The translations under genes and the position numbers were made by a program. The notes under the pieces were generated by a model that searched no databases, was not told where the DNA came from, and was given only the letters and a program-made list of their open reading frames with translations. A stretch of DNA of 64,000 nucleotides from assembly GCA_016713115.1 (NCBI GenBank), contig JADJPU010000001.1, forward strand, positions 1,488,001 through 1,552,000, given 5' to 3'. The DNA comes from Cellvibrionales bacterium (GTDB lineage Bacteria > Pseudomonadota > Gammaproteobacteria > Pseudomonadales > UBA7239). Each line of letters opens with the position of its first letter. Position 1 is the stretch's first letter. Of this stretch, positions 41,628 through 51,280 are shown piece by piece.

Positions 41628-42700
41628 TCAAGCCAGATCGTTGAGCGGGTGGCTCGCGATGGGCAACTGAAAATGCGCTTCAATGTAGGCGTTCGGCACA
41701 TCTGCAATAGCAGAAAACTGCCAGCGCGGTTGTTTGTCTTTATCCACCAGATGCGCGCGTACGCCCTCGGGAAAGTCGGCGTGCCGGCTGCATTGCACGG
41801 ACATACACCACTCCATCCGGAAGATATCCACCAGCGGGAGCTCGCGCCCGCGCTGCAGTTGCTGCTCTACTAGGCGAGCGGTGACTGGGCAGCCGTGGGC
41901 GAGATTGTGCAGCGCGGTGTGAAACCACGGCTCGGCAATATCGAGAGCGGGCAATGCGGCGACGGCTGCGGGTAGGTTGCCGCAGACAGTGCGGATGCGC
42001 TCGCTGTGCGGTGTCAGCACGGGTTCAATATGAGTGCTAGGCAGGGCACGCAGGGTGGCGGTGAGTTGGGTGTGGTTATTGGCAGCATCCTCTGACCAAG
42101 CGGCTGTGCTGAGCAGTGTCGGTAGTTGCTCTGCTGCAGAGTCGTCTAGGAGAAAGTTCGCCATGCTTAAGGCCATGGCATCGGCGGCATTCCACTCGCA
42201 GCCGGTGATACCCAAGAACAGCCCCAATCCGGCAGGTAACTGGTTGAGAAAATAGCTGGCACCGACATCGGGGTAGAGGCCGATATTGATTTCTGGCATG
42301 GCCATACGGGTGGATGCGGTGACTACGCGGTGCGAGCCGCCCATGAATAGCCCCAACCCGCCCCCCATCACGATGCCGTGTCCCCAAACTAAGACGGGCT
42401 TAGGGTAGCAGTGTAGGGCGTAGTCGAGACGGTATTCCTGTTCGAAAAAACGCTCGCAATAGTCGTCACCGTCCAGAATGCCTTGGCGCATCTGTCGCAC
42501 ATCGCCACCCGCACAAAAGCGCGCCCTTCGCCGCGCAACACCACGCAGGCAATGTCGCGCCGCTCTACCCACTGCTCCAGTTGCAGCAGTGCAGTGCGCG
42601 CCATGTCAAGCGTCAGCGCATTCAGGGTGCGAGGTAGGGCGAGTGTCAGCCAGCCAATTGCAAAGCCATTGGAGAGTTGTTGTTCGTGCGTTGTGATCAT
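41628..42700 (-). pseudogene. 3-Hydroxyisobutyryl-CoA hydrolase-like protein, frameshifted
   Basis: Crotonase-superfamily protein of about 357 residues resembling 3-hydroxyisobutyryl-CoA hydrolase (valine breakdown). Frame one from 42700 reads WLTLALPRTLNALTLDM and VVLRGEGRAF, then leaves the family pattern. Frame two continues with CAGGDVRQM, KPVLVWGHGIVMGGGLGLFM and MPEINIGLYPDVGASYFLNQ down to 41628. Adding one base in the A4 run at 42515-42518 (plus strand) restores GRAFCAGGDVRQM. The oxyanion-hole region (HGIVMGGG) and the Glu/Asp of MPEINIGLYPDVG are present. No other valine-degradation gene is adjacent. Confidence 0.85.
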
Positions 42701-42765
42701 GCGTGATGGTGTGAGTAGGGGTGCGTGGCTACAATAGCACTTTGTTTGCTAACGACGGATGCACT

Positions 42766-43965
42766 ATGAATTTTATTAAACACTCTCGGCAATTGCTCCA
42801 GTATTTTTCTCTCGCGGTTGTTTGTGCAGCAGCGCATACGGCAATGGCAGCAGAGCCTGTACCGGCGGCGCCGGAATTCAATGCAAAAGCGTGGTTGTTG
42901 ATGGATGCAGCCAGTGGTCAAGTGTTGTTGGAGCGCAATGCTGATGAACGCATTCCGCCGGCGAGTCTCACCAAGTTGATGACGAGCTATGTTTTGTCTG
43001 CCGAGGTGGATTCTGGTCGTGTGCGCAATGAAGATATTGTGCCAGTGAGTCCGCGCGCATGGGCGCAAAGCCCGGAGTTTGATGCCAAGAAAAATGGTTC
43101 CTCGCTGATGTTTATCGAACCGAATAAACCCGTCACGCTATTGGAATTGCATCGCGGCATTATTATTTCATCGGGTAATGATGCCACGGTTGCCGTGGCG
43201 GAATATTTGGCTGGCACAGAAGCGGCGTTTGTTGATTTGATGAATCAATATGCAAAAAAATTGGGGCTGAGCAACACACACTATGTCAATACGCACGGTT
43301 TGGACGCACAAGACCATTACTCTTCTGCGCGTGATTTGGCAACGCTTTCCCGTCACATCGTCCAAACTAAAGATTACCCACTGCACAAAGAAAAAGAATT
43401 CACTTATAACGGCATTAAGCAACAAAATCGCAACGGTTTGTTATGGAAAGATGCGTCGGTTGATGGCTTGAAAACGGGTCACACCGATGGTTGTGGTTTT
43501 TGTTTGGTGGCTTCAGCAAAACGCGACGATACACGATTGATTTCTGTTGTCATCGGTGCGCCAAGTATCAAAGAGCGTGAGGGGGATTCCGCCGCGCTTC
43601 TCAACTATGGTTTCCGTTTTTTTCAATCGGTTAGTTTGTATGCAGCAGATGCCGTGCTCGGCACGCCACGCGTGTGGGAAGGCGTGAGCGATCAAGTGAC
43701 GGCCGTTCCTGCCGTGGAAGTGGCGATGATTTTGCCGCGCAATGTGGCGGCGAATTTGACACATGAAGTCAAGCTGGATAGTCCGTTGATTGCTCCGCTG
43801 ACCGCTGGGAAAAAAATTGGTCAGATCATCGTAAAAAATGGCGAAGAAGTTGTGAAAACTGTGGATGTTGTGGCAAAAGAGGAAGTGCAGCGTGCAGGCT
43901 TCTTTGGCGCATTGTGGGATCAGTTGGTGCGATTCTTTAGTGGTTTGTTTGGCAAGCCGGTGTGA
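42766..43965 (+). CDS. dacA: D-alanyl-D-alanine carboxypeptidase (PBP5/DacA type)
   Basis: A 399-residue exported serine peptidase that trims pentapeptide stems. Signal peptide up to about residue 29 (SLAVVCAAAHTAMAA). Active-site Ser67 and Lys70 in ASLTKLM, Ser136-Gly-Asn138 in SSGNDA and Lys236-Thr-Gly in KTGHTDGCGFCLVAS. The C-terminal PBP5 domain and amphipathic membrane-anchoring end WDQLVRFFSGLFGK are present. The ATG at 42766 places the signal peptide correctly. A TACAAT -10-like box lies at 42730-42735 in the divergent gap. ybeD and lipB follow, the usual order. Confidence 0.96.
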   Translation: MNFIKHSRQLLQYFSLAVVCAAAHTAMAAEPVPAAPEFNAKAWLLMDAASGQVLLERNADERIPPASLTKLMTSYVLSAEVDSGRVRNEDIVPVSPRAWAQSPEFDAKKNGSSLMFIEPNKPVTLLELHRGIIISSGNDATVAVAEYLAGTEAAFVDLMNQYAKKLGLSNTHYVNTHGLDAQDHYSSARDLATLSRHIVQTKDYPLHKEKEFTYNGIKQQNRNGLLWKDASVDGLKTGHTDGCGFCLVASAKRDDTRLISVVIGAPSIKEREGDSAALLNYGFRFFQSVSLYAADAVLGTPRVWEGVSDQVTAVPAVEVAMILPRNVAANLTHEVKLDSPLIAPLTAGKKIGQIIVKNGEEVVKTVDVVAKEEVQRAGFFGALWDQLVRFFSGLFGKPV

Positions 43966-43968
43966 GTC

Positions 43969-44238
43969 GTGACAACACAAGAGCCACCAAAAATTGAGTT
44001 TCCCTGCCGCTATCCCATCAAGGTGATGGGTGTGGCGGGCGATGAGTTTCGCGGCGCAACAGTGAGTATTTTTGAAAAACATGCTGGTGTAATTACGGAA
44101 ACTGATATCAGTATTCGCACCAGCAATGGCGGTAATTACGAAGCATTGACCATCACCATTACGGCGCAAGGTGTAGAACAGCTGCAAGCTATTTTTGCGG
44201 ATCTGAAAGAGCATCCTTTGGTGCGTATGGTGTTGTGA
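43969..44238 (+). CDS. ybeD: YbeD family (DUF493) protein
   Basis: An 89-residue ferredoxin-like fold protein: IEFPCRYPIKVMGVAGDEF, RTSNGGNYEALTITITAQG and LKEHPLVRMVL. Its function is unknown, but it nearly always lies between dacA and lipB, as here. The start is GTG at 43969, 3 bases after the dacA stop. It may have a regulatory role in lipoate metabolism by analogy with ACT-like folds; this is conjecture. Confidence 0.93.
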   Translation: MTTQEPPKIEFPCRYPIKVMGVAGDEFRGATVSIFEKHAGVITETDISIRTSNGGNYEALTITITAQGVEQLQAIFADLKEHPLVRMVL

Positions 44239-44244
44239 AGGGAT

Positions 44245-44916
44245 GTGCATGCTGTGGCAAAGTTGATTGTGCGACAGTTTGCTGAGCGACAGCATTACGC
44301 TGATATTTGGCATCGTATGCAGCAGTTCACCGCAACGCGCGATGAAAAGACGGCGGATGAATTGTGGTTGTTAGAACATCATCCTGTGTATACGCAAGGC
44401 TTAGCTGGTAAAGCTGAACATGTATTGTGTGCGGGCGATGTACCCGTAGTGCAGACGGATCGCGGTGGACAAGTTACCTGGCACGGCCCAGGTCAGTTAA
44501 TGGTGTATGCGTTGTTAGATGTGCGTCGCTTGCAATGGGGCGCACGAACGCTAGTGAGTGCTTTAGAAAATATGCTGATTGGTTGGTTGTATGCACAAGG
44601 TTTGACGGCTTTTGCGCAACGCAATGCGCCTGGCGTTTATCTGTGCGGTAAAGACAATACCGCAGCAAAAATTGCTGCACTGGGTCTGCGTATCACGAAA
44701 AAAGGTTGTTATCACGGGATGGCAATCAATGTTTCTAATGATCTTGCGCCTTTTTCTGCGATTAACCCCTGTGGCGTGGCGGGACAGCGTGTCACGCGCT
44801 TGGATCAGTGGCTCTCACCATTGCCAACTCGGCTGGTTATTGAGCAAAGTTTGGTAAAACAGTTCGCCGATGTGTTGCACAGTTCATCCGTTACATGGGA
44901 AACGAATGGCGTATGA
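44245..44916 (+). CDS. lipB: Octanoyl-ACP:protein N-octanoyltransferase LipB
   Basis: A 223-residue enzyme that moves octanoate from acyl carrier protein to lipoyl domains. TDRGGQVTWHGPGQLMVYAL is the substrate-binding block, AAKIAALGLRITKKGCYHG carries the catalytic Lys and INPCGVAGQRVTRL the catalytic Cys. The start is GTG at 44245 or, equally possible, GTG at 44254; no in-frame ATG exists. Its TGA overlaps the lipA ATG (ATGA), so the two are coupled. Confidence 0.95.
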   Translation: MHAVAKLIVRQFAERQHYADIWHRMQQFTATRDEKTADELWLLEHHPVYTQGLAGKAEHVLCAGDVPVVQTDRGGQVTWHGPGQLMVYALLDVRRLQWGARTLVSALENMLIGWLYAQGLTAFAQRNAPGVYLCGKDNTAAKIAALGLRITKKGCYHGMAINVSNDLAPFSAINPCGVAGQRVTRLDQWLSPLPTRLVIEQSLVKQFADVLHSSSVTWETNGV

Positions 44917-45875
44917 CGGAATCTCCTCGTCATGTACCTGTTGGAAAAAAGCTGCGCGATGCTGAGAAGGTGCGTCATGCGGAAGTGAATCTAATTGCTA
45001 GCGACAACCTCCAGCGCAAGCCGCCGTGGATTCGCGCGCGTATTCCTTCCGGTGCCGCTGTGCAGCGCGTACGCAGTATTTTGCGCGACAGAAAGCTAGC
45101 GACGGTGTGTGAAGAAGCGGCGTGTCCCAATCTCGGTGAGTGTTTTCACAGTGGCACGGCAACTTTCATGATCATGGGCGAAATCTGCACGCGTCGTTGC
45201 CCGTTTTGCGATGTGGCGCACGGTCGCCCACTGCCTTTGGATGCGCAAGAGCCTCTGCACTTGGCAGAAGCTGTAGCAGAGTTGGGCTTGCGGTATGTGG
45301 TGATCACTTCAGTGGATCGCGATGACTTACCAGACGGTGGTGCTGCACATTTTGCGGGGTGTATTCGTGAAGTGCGCCTGCGCAGTCCGTCAATTACGAT
45401 AGAAATTTTAGTGCCAGATTTCCGCAATCAGCTGGCATTGGCGTTGCCTGTATTGGCGCAGTACCCTCCCGATGTGCTGAATCACAATTTAGAAACTGTT
45501 CCGCGTCTGTATAAGGCTGTGCGCCCTGGCGCTATTTATCAACACTCCTTGCAGTTGTTACAGCAATTTAGAGAAAAGCAGCCAGCGATTCCTACTAAAT
45601 CGGGTTTAATGTTGGGTTTGGGTGAAACCACAGAGGAAGTTGAACAGGTACTACTGGATTTGCGCGCACACAATGTGTCGATGTTGACGCTCGGTCAGTA
45701 TCTGCAACCGAGTAAAGCGCATTTGCCTGTGCAGCGATTTGTCACGCCTGAGGAGTTTGATGAACTGGCAGCGCTGGCTCACAGTATGGGTTTTTTGCAG
45801 GTAGCCAGTGGTCCGATGGTGCGTTCGTCATATCATGCAGATCAACAGGCGCATGCAGTTTTGCAAAACATATAA
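44913..45875 (+). CDS. lipA: Lipoyl synthase
   Basis: A 320-residue radical SAM enzyme that inserts two sulfurs into protein-bound octanoate. The auxiliary 4Fe-4S ligands are Cys66, Cys71 and Cys77 in CEEAACPNLGEC. The radical SAM cluster ligands are Cys92, Cys96 and Cys99 in CTRRCPFCD. The C-terminal GPMVRSSYHADQQ has the conserved Ser needed for the sacrificial cluster. The start at 44913 overlaps the lipB stop. It ends the dacA-ybeD-lipB-lipA group. Confidence 0.97.
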   Translation: MTESPRHVPVGKKLRDAEKVRHAEVNLIASDNLQRKPPWIRARIPSGAAVQRVRSILRDRKLATVCEEAACPNLGECFHSGTATFMIMGEICTRRCPFCDVAHGRPLPLDAQEPLHLAEAVAELGLRYVVITSVDRDDLPDGGAAHFAGCIREVRLRSPSITIEILVPDFRNQLALALPVLAQYPPDVLNHNLETVPRLYKAVRPGAIYQHSLQLLQQFREKQPAIPTKSGLMLGLGETTEEVEQVLLDLRAHNVSMLTLGQYLQPSKAHLPVQRFVTPEEFDELAALAHSMGFLQVASGPMVRSSYHADQQAHAVLQNI

Positions 45876-45909
45876 GACAATATTAATGACATGTGGAAAT
45901 AAAAGATTG

Positions 45910-46335
45910 ATGAAAATAATTAGGTCAATTTTTCTTTTGCTGATAATGGCGGTATGTGCGGCTAATACACAGGCAGAGATAGCGATTATTGCGAACAAAA
46001 GCGTTTCGATTGTTTCAATTACTGAGGCGCAGGCGGCGGCTATTTTTCTCAGCCAGTTGGATGTATTGGAAGATGGCACACAATTGATTCCTGTTGATCA
46101 AAAAGATGATCAAGAAACGCGCTCGATGTTTTATGCCAAAGTGATCAAAAAAGGTGCGGCGCAATTAAATGCGTATTGGTCGCGCAAAGTATTTTCTGGT
46201 GAAGGGCAGCCGCCAAAAAAAGTTGCAGATGATGCGGTTGTGTTGGCTTTAGTGCGTGCCAATCCGAATGTCATTGGCTATGTGGATGCGGCGGCGGTAA
46301 ATAACTCGGTGAAGGTGCTGCTAAGAATTCCTTAG
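45910..46335 (+). CDS. PstS-like periplasmic phosphate-binding-type protein
   Basis: A 141-residue exported protein with a signal peptide (MKIIRSIFLLLIMAVCAANTQA, cleavage after about residue 22). The mature part resembles the short PstS-like family: SITEAQAAAIFLSQLDVLED, IPVDQKDDQETRSMFYAKVI, LNAYWSRKVFSGEGQPPKKV and ANPNVIGYVDAA. These single-domain proteins are often annotated as phosphate ABC transporter substrate-binding proteins, but no transporter genes are adjacent, so a role in phosphate uptake is unproven. It overlaps the next gene tail to tail by 4 bases. Confidence 0.78.
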   Translation: MKIIRSIFLLLIMAVCAANTQAEIAIIANKSVSIVSITEAQAAAIFLSQLDVLEDGTQLIPVDQKDDQETRSMFYAKVIKKGAAQLNAYWSRKVFSGEGQPPKKVADDAVVLALVRANPNVIGYVDAAAVNNSVKVLLRIP

Positions 46336-46772
46336 TGCGTTGTGGTATTTAACAGGTGCATCATGATGCGGCGAATGGAGAAAGATTCTTCGCTGCGCAA
46401 CGCTAAACGCAGTTGGTGGATGTGACTGGCTCTAGTGTCCGCCACAGACGGCGGCGCGTCATTTTCTTCTATGTGAAAACGGATTGCGCTGCGTGTGGTG
46501 AGCAAGCTGAGTGCTTTATTGGTTAGTACAGCTTGGTCAATAGCGTCTTTATTGATGGTGTCTACAAATTTCAACCAGCCGGCATCCGCAAGCCAGATCA
46601 TGGTGCTGAAGCAGGCGTTGTGCCGGTTGCTATGCAATCCGTATTCGTCGGGTTCGTCGGGGCCGGAAATGTCGGCGACATACACCGTGTAGGGGCGTGG
46701 AAAGAATTGATACAGCACAGACAGAATGCGGCCAGCGTCTTTGTAAAAATCGTCGATATGAATATCGCTCAC
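46332..46772 (-). CDS. Unrecognised conserved-looking cytoplasmic protein
   Basis: A 146-residue protein I do not recognise. It starts MSDIHIDDFYKDAGRILSVL and continues with FFPRPYTVYVADISGPDEPD, STMIWLADAGWLKFVDTINK and a helical C-terminus with IHQLRLALRSEE. There is no signal peptide or membrane segment. It begins with a helix-turn pattern that could fit a small winged-helix-like fold (AGWLKF), but this is weak. It lies between alaA (upstream on the same strand, 18 bases away) and the PstS-like gene, and may be cotranscribed with alaA. Confidence 0.65.
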   Translation of the reverse strand: MSDIHIDDFYKDAGRILSVLYQFFPRPYTVYVADISGPDEPDEYGLHSNRHNACFSTMIWLADAGWLKFVDTINKDAIDQAVLTNKALSLLTTRSAIRFHIEENDAPPSVADTRASHIHQLRLALRSEESFSIRRIMMHLLNTTTH

Positions 46773-46790
46773 GCTTCTGTTTCCTGTGCG

Positions 46791-48004
46791 TTATTGCTTA
46801 TAGTTTTGAATAAAATCAGAAAATTGTTCGATGGCATATTGCAAATCGTCTTTGCGCGGCAGTATTACAATTCTGAAATGCTGTTGATCAATCCAATTAA
46901 AGCCTGATCCCTGCACAATCAGAATTTTTTTCTGGCGCAATAAATCTAGCGCGAGTTGCTGGTCGTTTTTATGGGGTAAACATTAGGATCGAGGCGCGGG
47001 AACATATATAACGCCCCCAAAGGTTTAACGCAGCTCACGCCCGGAATGTCGTTCAGCATTTTCCAAGCAGTGTCGCGTTGTTCGCGTAAGCGTCCACCGT
47101 CTTGTGTGTATTCGTTAATGCTTTGATAGCCACCCAGTGCCGTTTGAATAGCAAATTGTGCGGGCACATTGGCGCACAGGCGCATCGACGACAGCATGTC
47201 TAAGCCTTCGATGTAATCGCGAGCAATTGCTTTGTTACCGCTAAGTATCATCCATCCGGAGCGAAAACCTGCTAAACGATAAGTTTTCGATAGGCCGTTA
47301 AATGTAACGCACAATACATCCGTGGCGAGTGTTGCAATCGGCGTATGTTTGACATCGTCATACAAAATTTTGTCGTAAATTTCATCGGCAAAAATAATTA
47401 AGCCGTGTTCTTTGGCAAGGTCAACAATTTGTTGCAGAATTTTTGGGTCGTAAACCGCACCGGTAGGGTTGTTCGGGTTGATGACTACAATGGCGCGTGT
47501 TTTAGGTGTGATCTTGCTGCGGATATCGGCAATATCTGGATTCCAATCATTGTTTTCGTCGCACAAATAATGCACGGGTGTGCCGCCCGCCAACGAGGTG
47601 GATGCTGTCCACAAAGGATAGTCCGGCGCAGGGATCAGAATTTCATCTCCGCTATCACACAGGCCTTGTAACGCCATGGTGATCAATTCGCTGACGCCAT
47701 TGCCGAGATAAATATCGTTGATCTGTACGCCGGGAATGCCCTGTCGCTGGGTTTCGTGCATGACGGCTTTGCGGGCAGCAAACATGCCTTTGGACTCGCT
47801 GTAGCCTTCGGCCTGAGGCAAGTTGTACACCACATCTCTCAGGATCTCGTCGGGAGCCATGAGGCCAAACGGTGCCGGGTTGCCGATGTTCAGCTTCAAG
47901 ATACGCTGGCCGGCCTCCTCCATGCGGTAGGCTTCTTCCAACACAGGGCCGCGAATGTCGTAGCAAACGCCTTCTAATTTTTTTGATTTGCTGATGGGTT
48001 TCAT
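46791..48004 (-). pseudogene. alaA: Glutamate-pyruvate aminotransferase AlaA, frameshifted near the end
   Basis: Class I PLP aminotransferase of about 404 residues that makes alanine from pyruvate and glutamate. KLNIGNPAPFGLMAPDEIL, YLGNGVSELITMALQGL, INPNNPTGAVYD and the PLP lysine in NGLSKTYRLAGFRSGWM are intact. The frame as written ends at 46946 after RLDPNVYPIKTTSNSR. In the next frame the protein continues with NDQQLALDLLRQKKILIVQG and WIDQQHFRIVILPRKDDL to a TAA at 46791. One extra A in the A5 run (T5 at 46966-46970 on the plus strand) restores YPIKNDQQLALDLL. The missing end holds the arginine region for substrate carboxylate (FRIVILP). Confidence 0.9.
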
Positions 48005-48124
48005 AAAGATATCCTGCGTGTATTGCAGTATCGTAAGACAGTTAATGAGCTTCGCCGGTCATTATACGCCGGTTGGTAGATTGTCATTGAGTCGGTGTTC
48101 CAAGCCTACAAAAAGGGGAGAGTT

Positions 48125-51100
48125 ATGCGTAAAAAAACATTCCAGTGTCTCGGTTCTTTTGTGCGGACATCTTTGTTGCTTGCGGTTGGGGCAATGACGG
48201 CACAGCAAGTTGTTGCTGCCGAGCGCGTCAATGTACGAGGTGTTGATCACGCGGCGCTGCGGTCGGCATCAAGCGCAGTGAACGGTGGGGGAGCATCCGT
48301 GCCTTCATTGCAGCAGATGTTGGCGCTGGATCCGCGCAATAATTTTCAGGTGTTGCGCAAAAATAGCGACCCATCTGGCAAAACCCATACGCGCTATGAG
48401 CAGAAATTTCACGGCATTCCCGTGTATGGCGAGCAGGTGATTGTGCATGGTGATGCACAGGGCAATGTGCAGTCGCTGACTGGTGTGGCGATTGGCGGCA
48501 TTGAAAATGATATTTCAGACAACGATGCCGCTGCACAGCAGTTCTCTAGTCATGAGGCTATGTTGAAAGCAAAAAACAATTTGCATCGTTACTTGAAAGT
48601 CCGTGATGGTGTCGTGCCGTCATTTCGTGGAGAGAAAATAAAATTAGTGATTTATCTCGACGCAAAAGATGTAGCACACGACGCTTGGTACATCAGCTAT
48701 GTGGCAGAAGCAGACGGTGTTTCGCCGGTGCGCCCGTATTTTATTTTGGATGCTGATGACGGTCGTATTTTAAAAACATGGAATGGAATGGCGCATGTCG
48801 AAGTTGGTACAGGACCTGGCGGCAACGAAAAAACGGGGCAGATTGAATACGGCTCTAGTGGTGTTCCCTTTTTGGATGTGGCGCAAGCAGGCGGTACTTG
48901 CACCATGCAAACACCCAAGGTTAGAACGGTAAATCTTGGCGGAAGCACAAGTGACTCCTATCAAACGGCGTACAGTTATGCATGCCCACGCAATACTTTT
49001 CAGTCTATCAATGGCGGATACGCGCCGTTGAATGATGCCCATTTTTATGCGGTAAAAACCAATGCGATGTATGAGAGTTATGTGGGCGCTTCTCCATTGA
49101 GCGGCATGTTTATTGTGCGCGTGCACTACGGCGTGGATTATGAAAATGCTTTTTGGGATGGAACTTTCACGAGTTTTGGTGACGGCAAAGATTTTTTTCT
49201 CCCAATGTCTACTTCATTAAATGTTGTGGCGCATGAAGCTTCTCACGGCAATGTGGAGCAAAACTCTGGCTTGGAATATGTGGATCAGAGTGGCGGTATC
49301 AATGAAGCGTATGCTGATATTGCTGGAGAAACGGCTGAATACTTTATAAAAGGACAGGTTGATTGGTTGGTCGGCGCGGATGTCATGAAAGGAAAAACCA
49401 AGGCGCTGCGCTATTTTGAAGATCCAAGAAAAGATAAGAAATCTATTCGTAGTGCGGCTGATTATTACGATGGTTTAAATGTGCATTATTCCAGTGGTGT
49501 ATTTAACCGGGCATTTTTTCTGTTAGCCAATACACCAGGCTGGACAGTTGATAAAGCGTTTAAAGTTTTTTATTTCGCCAATGTCAATTATTGGACACCG
49601 TTGTCGAATTATGTTGATGCTGCCTGTGGTGTGATTAGTGCTGCGGACGATTTATCTTTCAATACTGCGGAAGTGAATACTGCATTTCAAACGGTTGGCG
49701 TAAATTGCCCTGCGCCAGTTGTCGATACCGATGGTGATCACATGGATGATGCGTGGGAAACGGCACATGGTTTGAGTGTCGGTGTGAATGATTCTGCGGG
49801 CGATAGCGATGGCGATAGCATGACCAACCTGCAGGAGTTTTTGGCAGGCACTAATCCGCAATCGGCTGATACAGACAGCGATGGCATGGTCGATTTATAC
49901 GACCCATTGCCGACCGATGGCGATTGGCTCAATTTTATTTCGAAAAGCGCAATGATGGCGAAGGATGATGCCAAAGGTGCACAAGCTGGTTTTTCTGTGG
50001 CCGCGGGTGATTTTGATGGTGATGGTTTTGCTGACACCATTATTGGCGCACCGTACTACGACTATCGTTACGGTAAGAGCCGCTATCCTGATATTGGGCT
50101 GGTCGTAGTGGTTTCTGGGCAAACCGGTAAAGCCATTTGGTTCAACATTGGTGAGGTTAAAGGACAGTTGTATGGCTGGTCTGTAGCGAATGCAGGCGAT
50201 CTGGATAGCGATGGTATAGATGATTTGGTTGTGGGTGCGCCGGGCACGGTGATTGATTGGAATGCCTATCGATTGGTAAAAAAAGGCGGGCGTGTTGCTG
50301 CTTACAACGCATTTGATATGGATGTTAATGGCTGGCCTACGGCTATTTTTGAAGAGCAGGGCAGCAGCGCTGGCGTGCAGTTTGGGTATTCAGTGACGGG
50401 TGTCGGCGATCTGTATGGCAATGGTTACGGTGTAATCGCAGTGGGTGCACCAGGTACTGCGACAACAGATGGCATCAAAACCTTTAAAGGTGCCGGCGCG
50501 GTATACGCGTATCAAGCGTGGAGTGGTGCGCAGATTGCTGATTATTACGGCGGTGGTACGAAGGATAGTTTTGGTGCAGCCATAGCCGGTATTGGTGATA
50601 TCACTGGAGATGGCAAAGGCGATTTGGTAGCCGGCGCACCGTTGTATGACGACGACAATCTCAAAGATGCCGGTAGTGTCTACCTCATGACGCCTATCAA
50701 TGATGGTTGGTTCAGCTTTTTCCTTGCGGGCATAGAAAAAGGCGGGCGCTTCGGTGCAAGCGTAGCTGGCGGCGGCGATATTTCTGGTGACGGCATTGCC
50801 GATTTTGTGGTGGGTGTGCCATTTGCGGATAAGAAAAAGGGAGGGTTCGTGGTTTTTAGAGGTATTGGCAGCATAGCCTCAGTGAGTACTGGATTTCAGG
50901 TGTCAGGTATCGAGGCGAATGGTCTGATGGGATCTTCTCTGGCGATAGTGAGCGATGTGAATAGCGACAATTACGACGATATTTTAGTGGGATCACCTGG
51001 CGTGAGCACTGCGTCAGGTAAAGCATCCGGTCGTGCGCAATTGTTCTCAGGTGGTTCAGGCGATGAAATGTGGTCTGAAGATGGCGCGGCAGCAAAAGAC

Positions 51101-51265
51101 AATTTTGGTTCAGCAGTGGCCAGTGGCGATGTCAATGGCGATGGCAAAGGTGATTTCATCATCGGTGCGCGTATGCACAGTGCTGTGGGTGGCACAGCAG
51201 GCAAACCCAAAGTGCTAAAAGGCGCAGGTTCGGTGTCTGTTATCAATGGCACTGCGGCGCTGTAA
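48125..51265 (+). CDS. Secreted M4 (thermolysin-like) metallopeptidase with FG-GAP propeller
   Basis: A 1046-residue exported multidomain protein. Signal peptide to about residue 31; FTP/PepSY-type propeptide to about 215 (FHGIPVYGEQVIVHGDAQGN). The M4 catalytic domain has the zinc motif HEASH at 370-374, the third ligand Glu394 in GGINEAYAD and the transition-state His454 in NVHYSSGVFNRAF. Residues about 533-600 hold Asp-rich TSP3-like Ca-binding repeats (DTDGDHMDD, DSDGDSMTN, DTDSDGMVD). Residues about 620-1035 hold seven FG-GAP repeats such as GDFDGDGFADTIIGAP and GDITGDGKGDLVAGAP, enough for a seven-bladed integrin-like propeller. GGGGAGAG precedes the ATG. It probably degrades or binds extracellular proteins; no C-terminal sorting signal is evident. 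Confidence 0.93.
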   Translation: MRKKTFQCLGSFVRTSLLLAVGAMTAQQVVAAERVNVRGVDHAALRSASSAVNGGGASVPSLQQMLALDPRNNFQVLRKNSDPSGKTHTRYEQKFHGIPVYGEQVIVHGDAQGNVQSLTGVAIGGIENDISDNDAAAQQFSSHEAMLKAKNNLHRYLKVRDGVVPSFRGEKIKLVIYLDAKDVAHDAWYISYVAEADGVSPVRPYFILDADDGRILKTWNGMAHVEVGTGPGGNEKTGQIEYGSSGVPFLDVAQAGGTCTMQTPKVRTVNLGGSTSDSYQTAYSYACPRNTFQSINGGYAPLNDAHFYAVKTNAMYESYVGASPLSGMFIVRVHYGVDYENAFWDGTFTSFGDGKDFFLPMSTSLNVVAHEASHGNVEQNSGLEYVDQSGGINEAYADIAGETAEYFIKGQVDWLVGADVMKGKTKALRYFEDPRKDKKSIRSAADYYDGLNVHYSSGVFNRAFFLLANTPGWTVDKAFKVFYFANVNYWTPLSNYVDAACGVISAADDLSFNTAEVNTAFQTVGVNCPAPVVDTDGDHMDDAWETAHGLSVGVNDSAGDSDGDSMTNLQEFLAGTNPQSADTDSDGMVDLYDPLPTDGDWLNFISKSAMMAKDDAKGAQAGFSVAAGDFDGDGFADTIIGAPYYDYRYGKSRYPDIGLVVVVSGQTGKAIWFNIGEVKGQLYGWSVANAGDLDSDGIDDLVVGAPGTVIDWNAYRLVKKGGRVAAYNAFDMDVNGWPTAIFEEQGSSAGVQFGYSVTGVGDLYGNGYGVIAVGAPGTATTDGIKTFKGAGAVYAYQAWSGAQIADYYGGGTKDSFGAAIAGIGDITGDGKGDLVAGAPLYDDDNLKDAGSVYLMTPINDGWFSFFLAGIEKGGRFGASVAGGGDISGDGIADFVVGVPFADKKKGGFVVFRGIGSIASVSTGFQVSGIEANGLMGSSLAIVSDVNSDNYDDILVGSPGVSTASGKASGRAQLFSGGSGDEMWSEDGAAAKDNFGSAVASGDVNGDGKGDFIIGARMHSAVGGTAGKPKVLKGAGSVSVINGTAAL

Positions 51266-51280
51266 TCCTTGGTGAAAATT

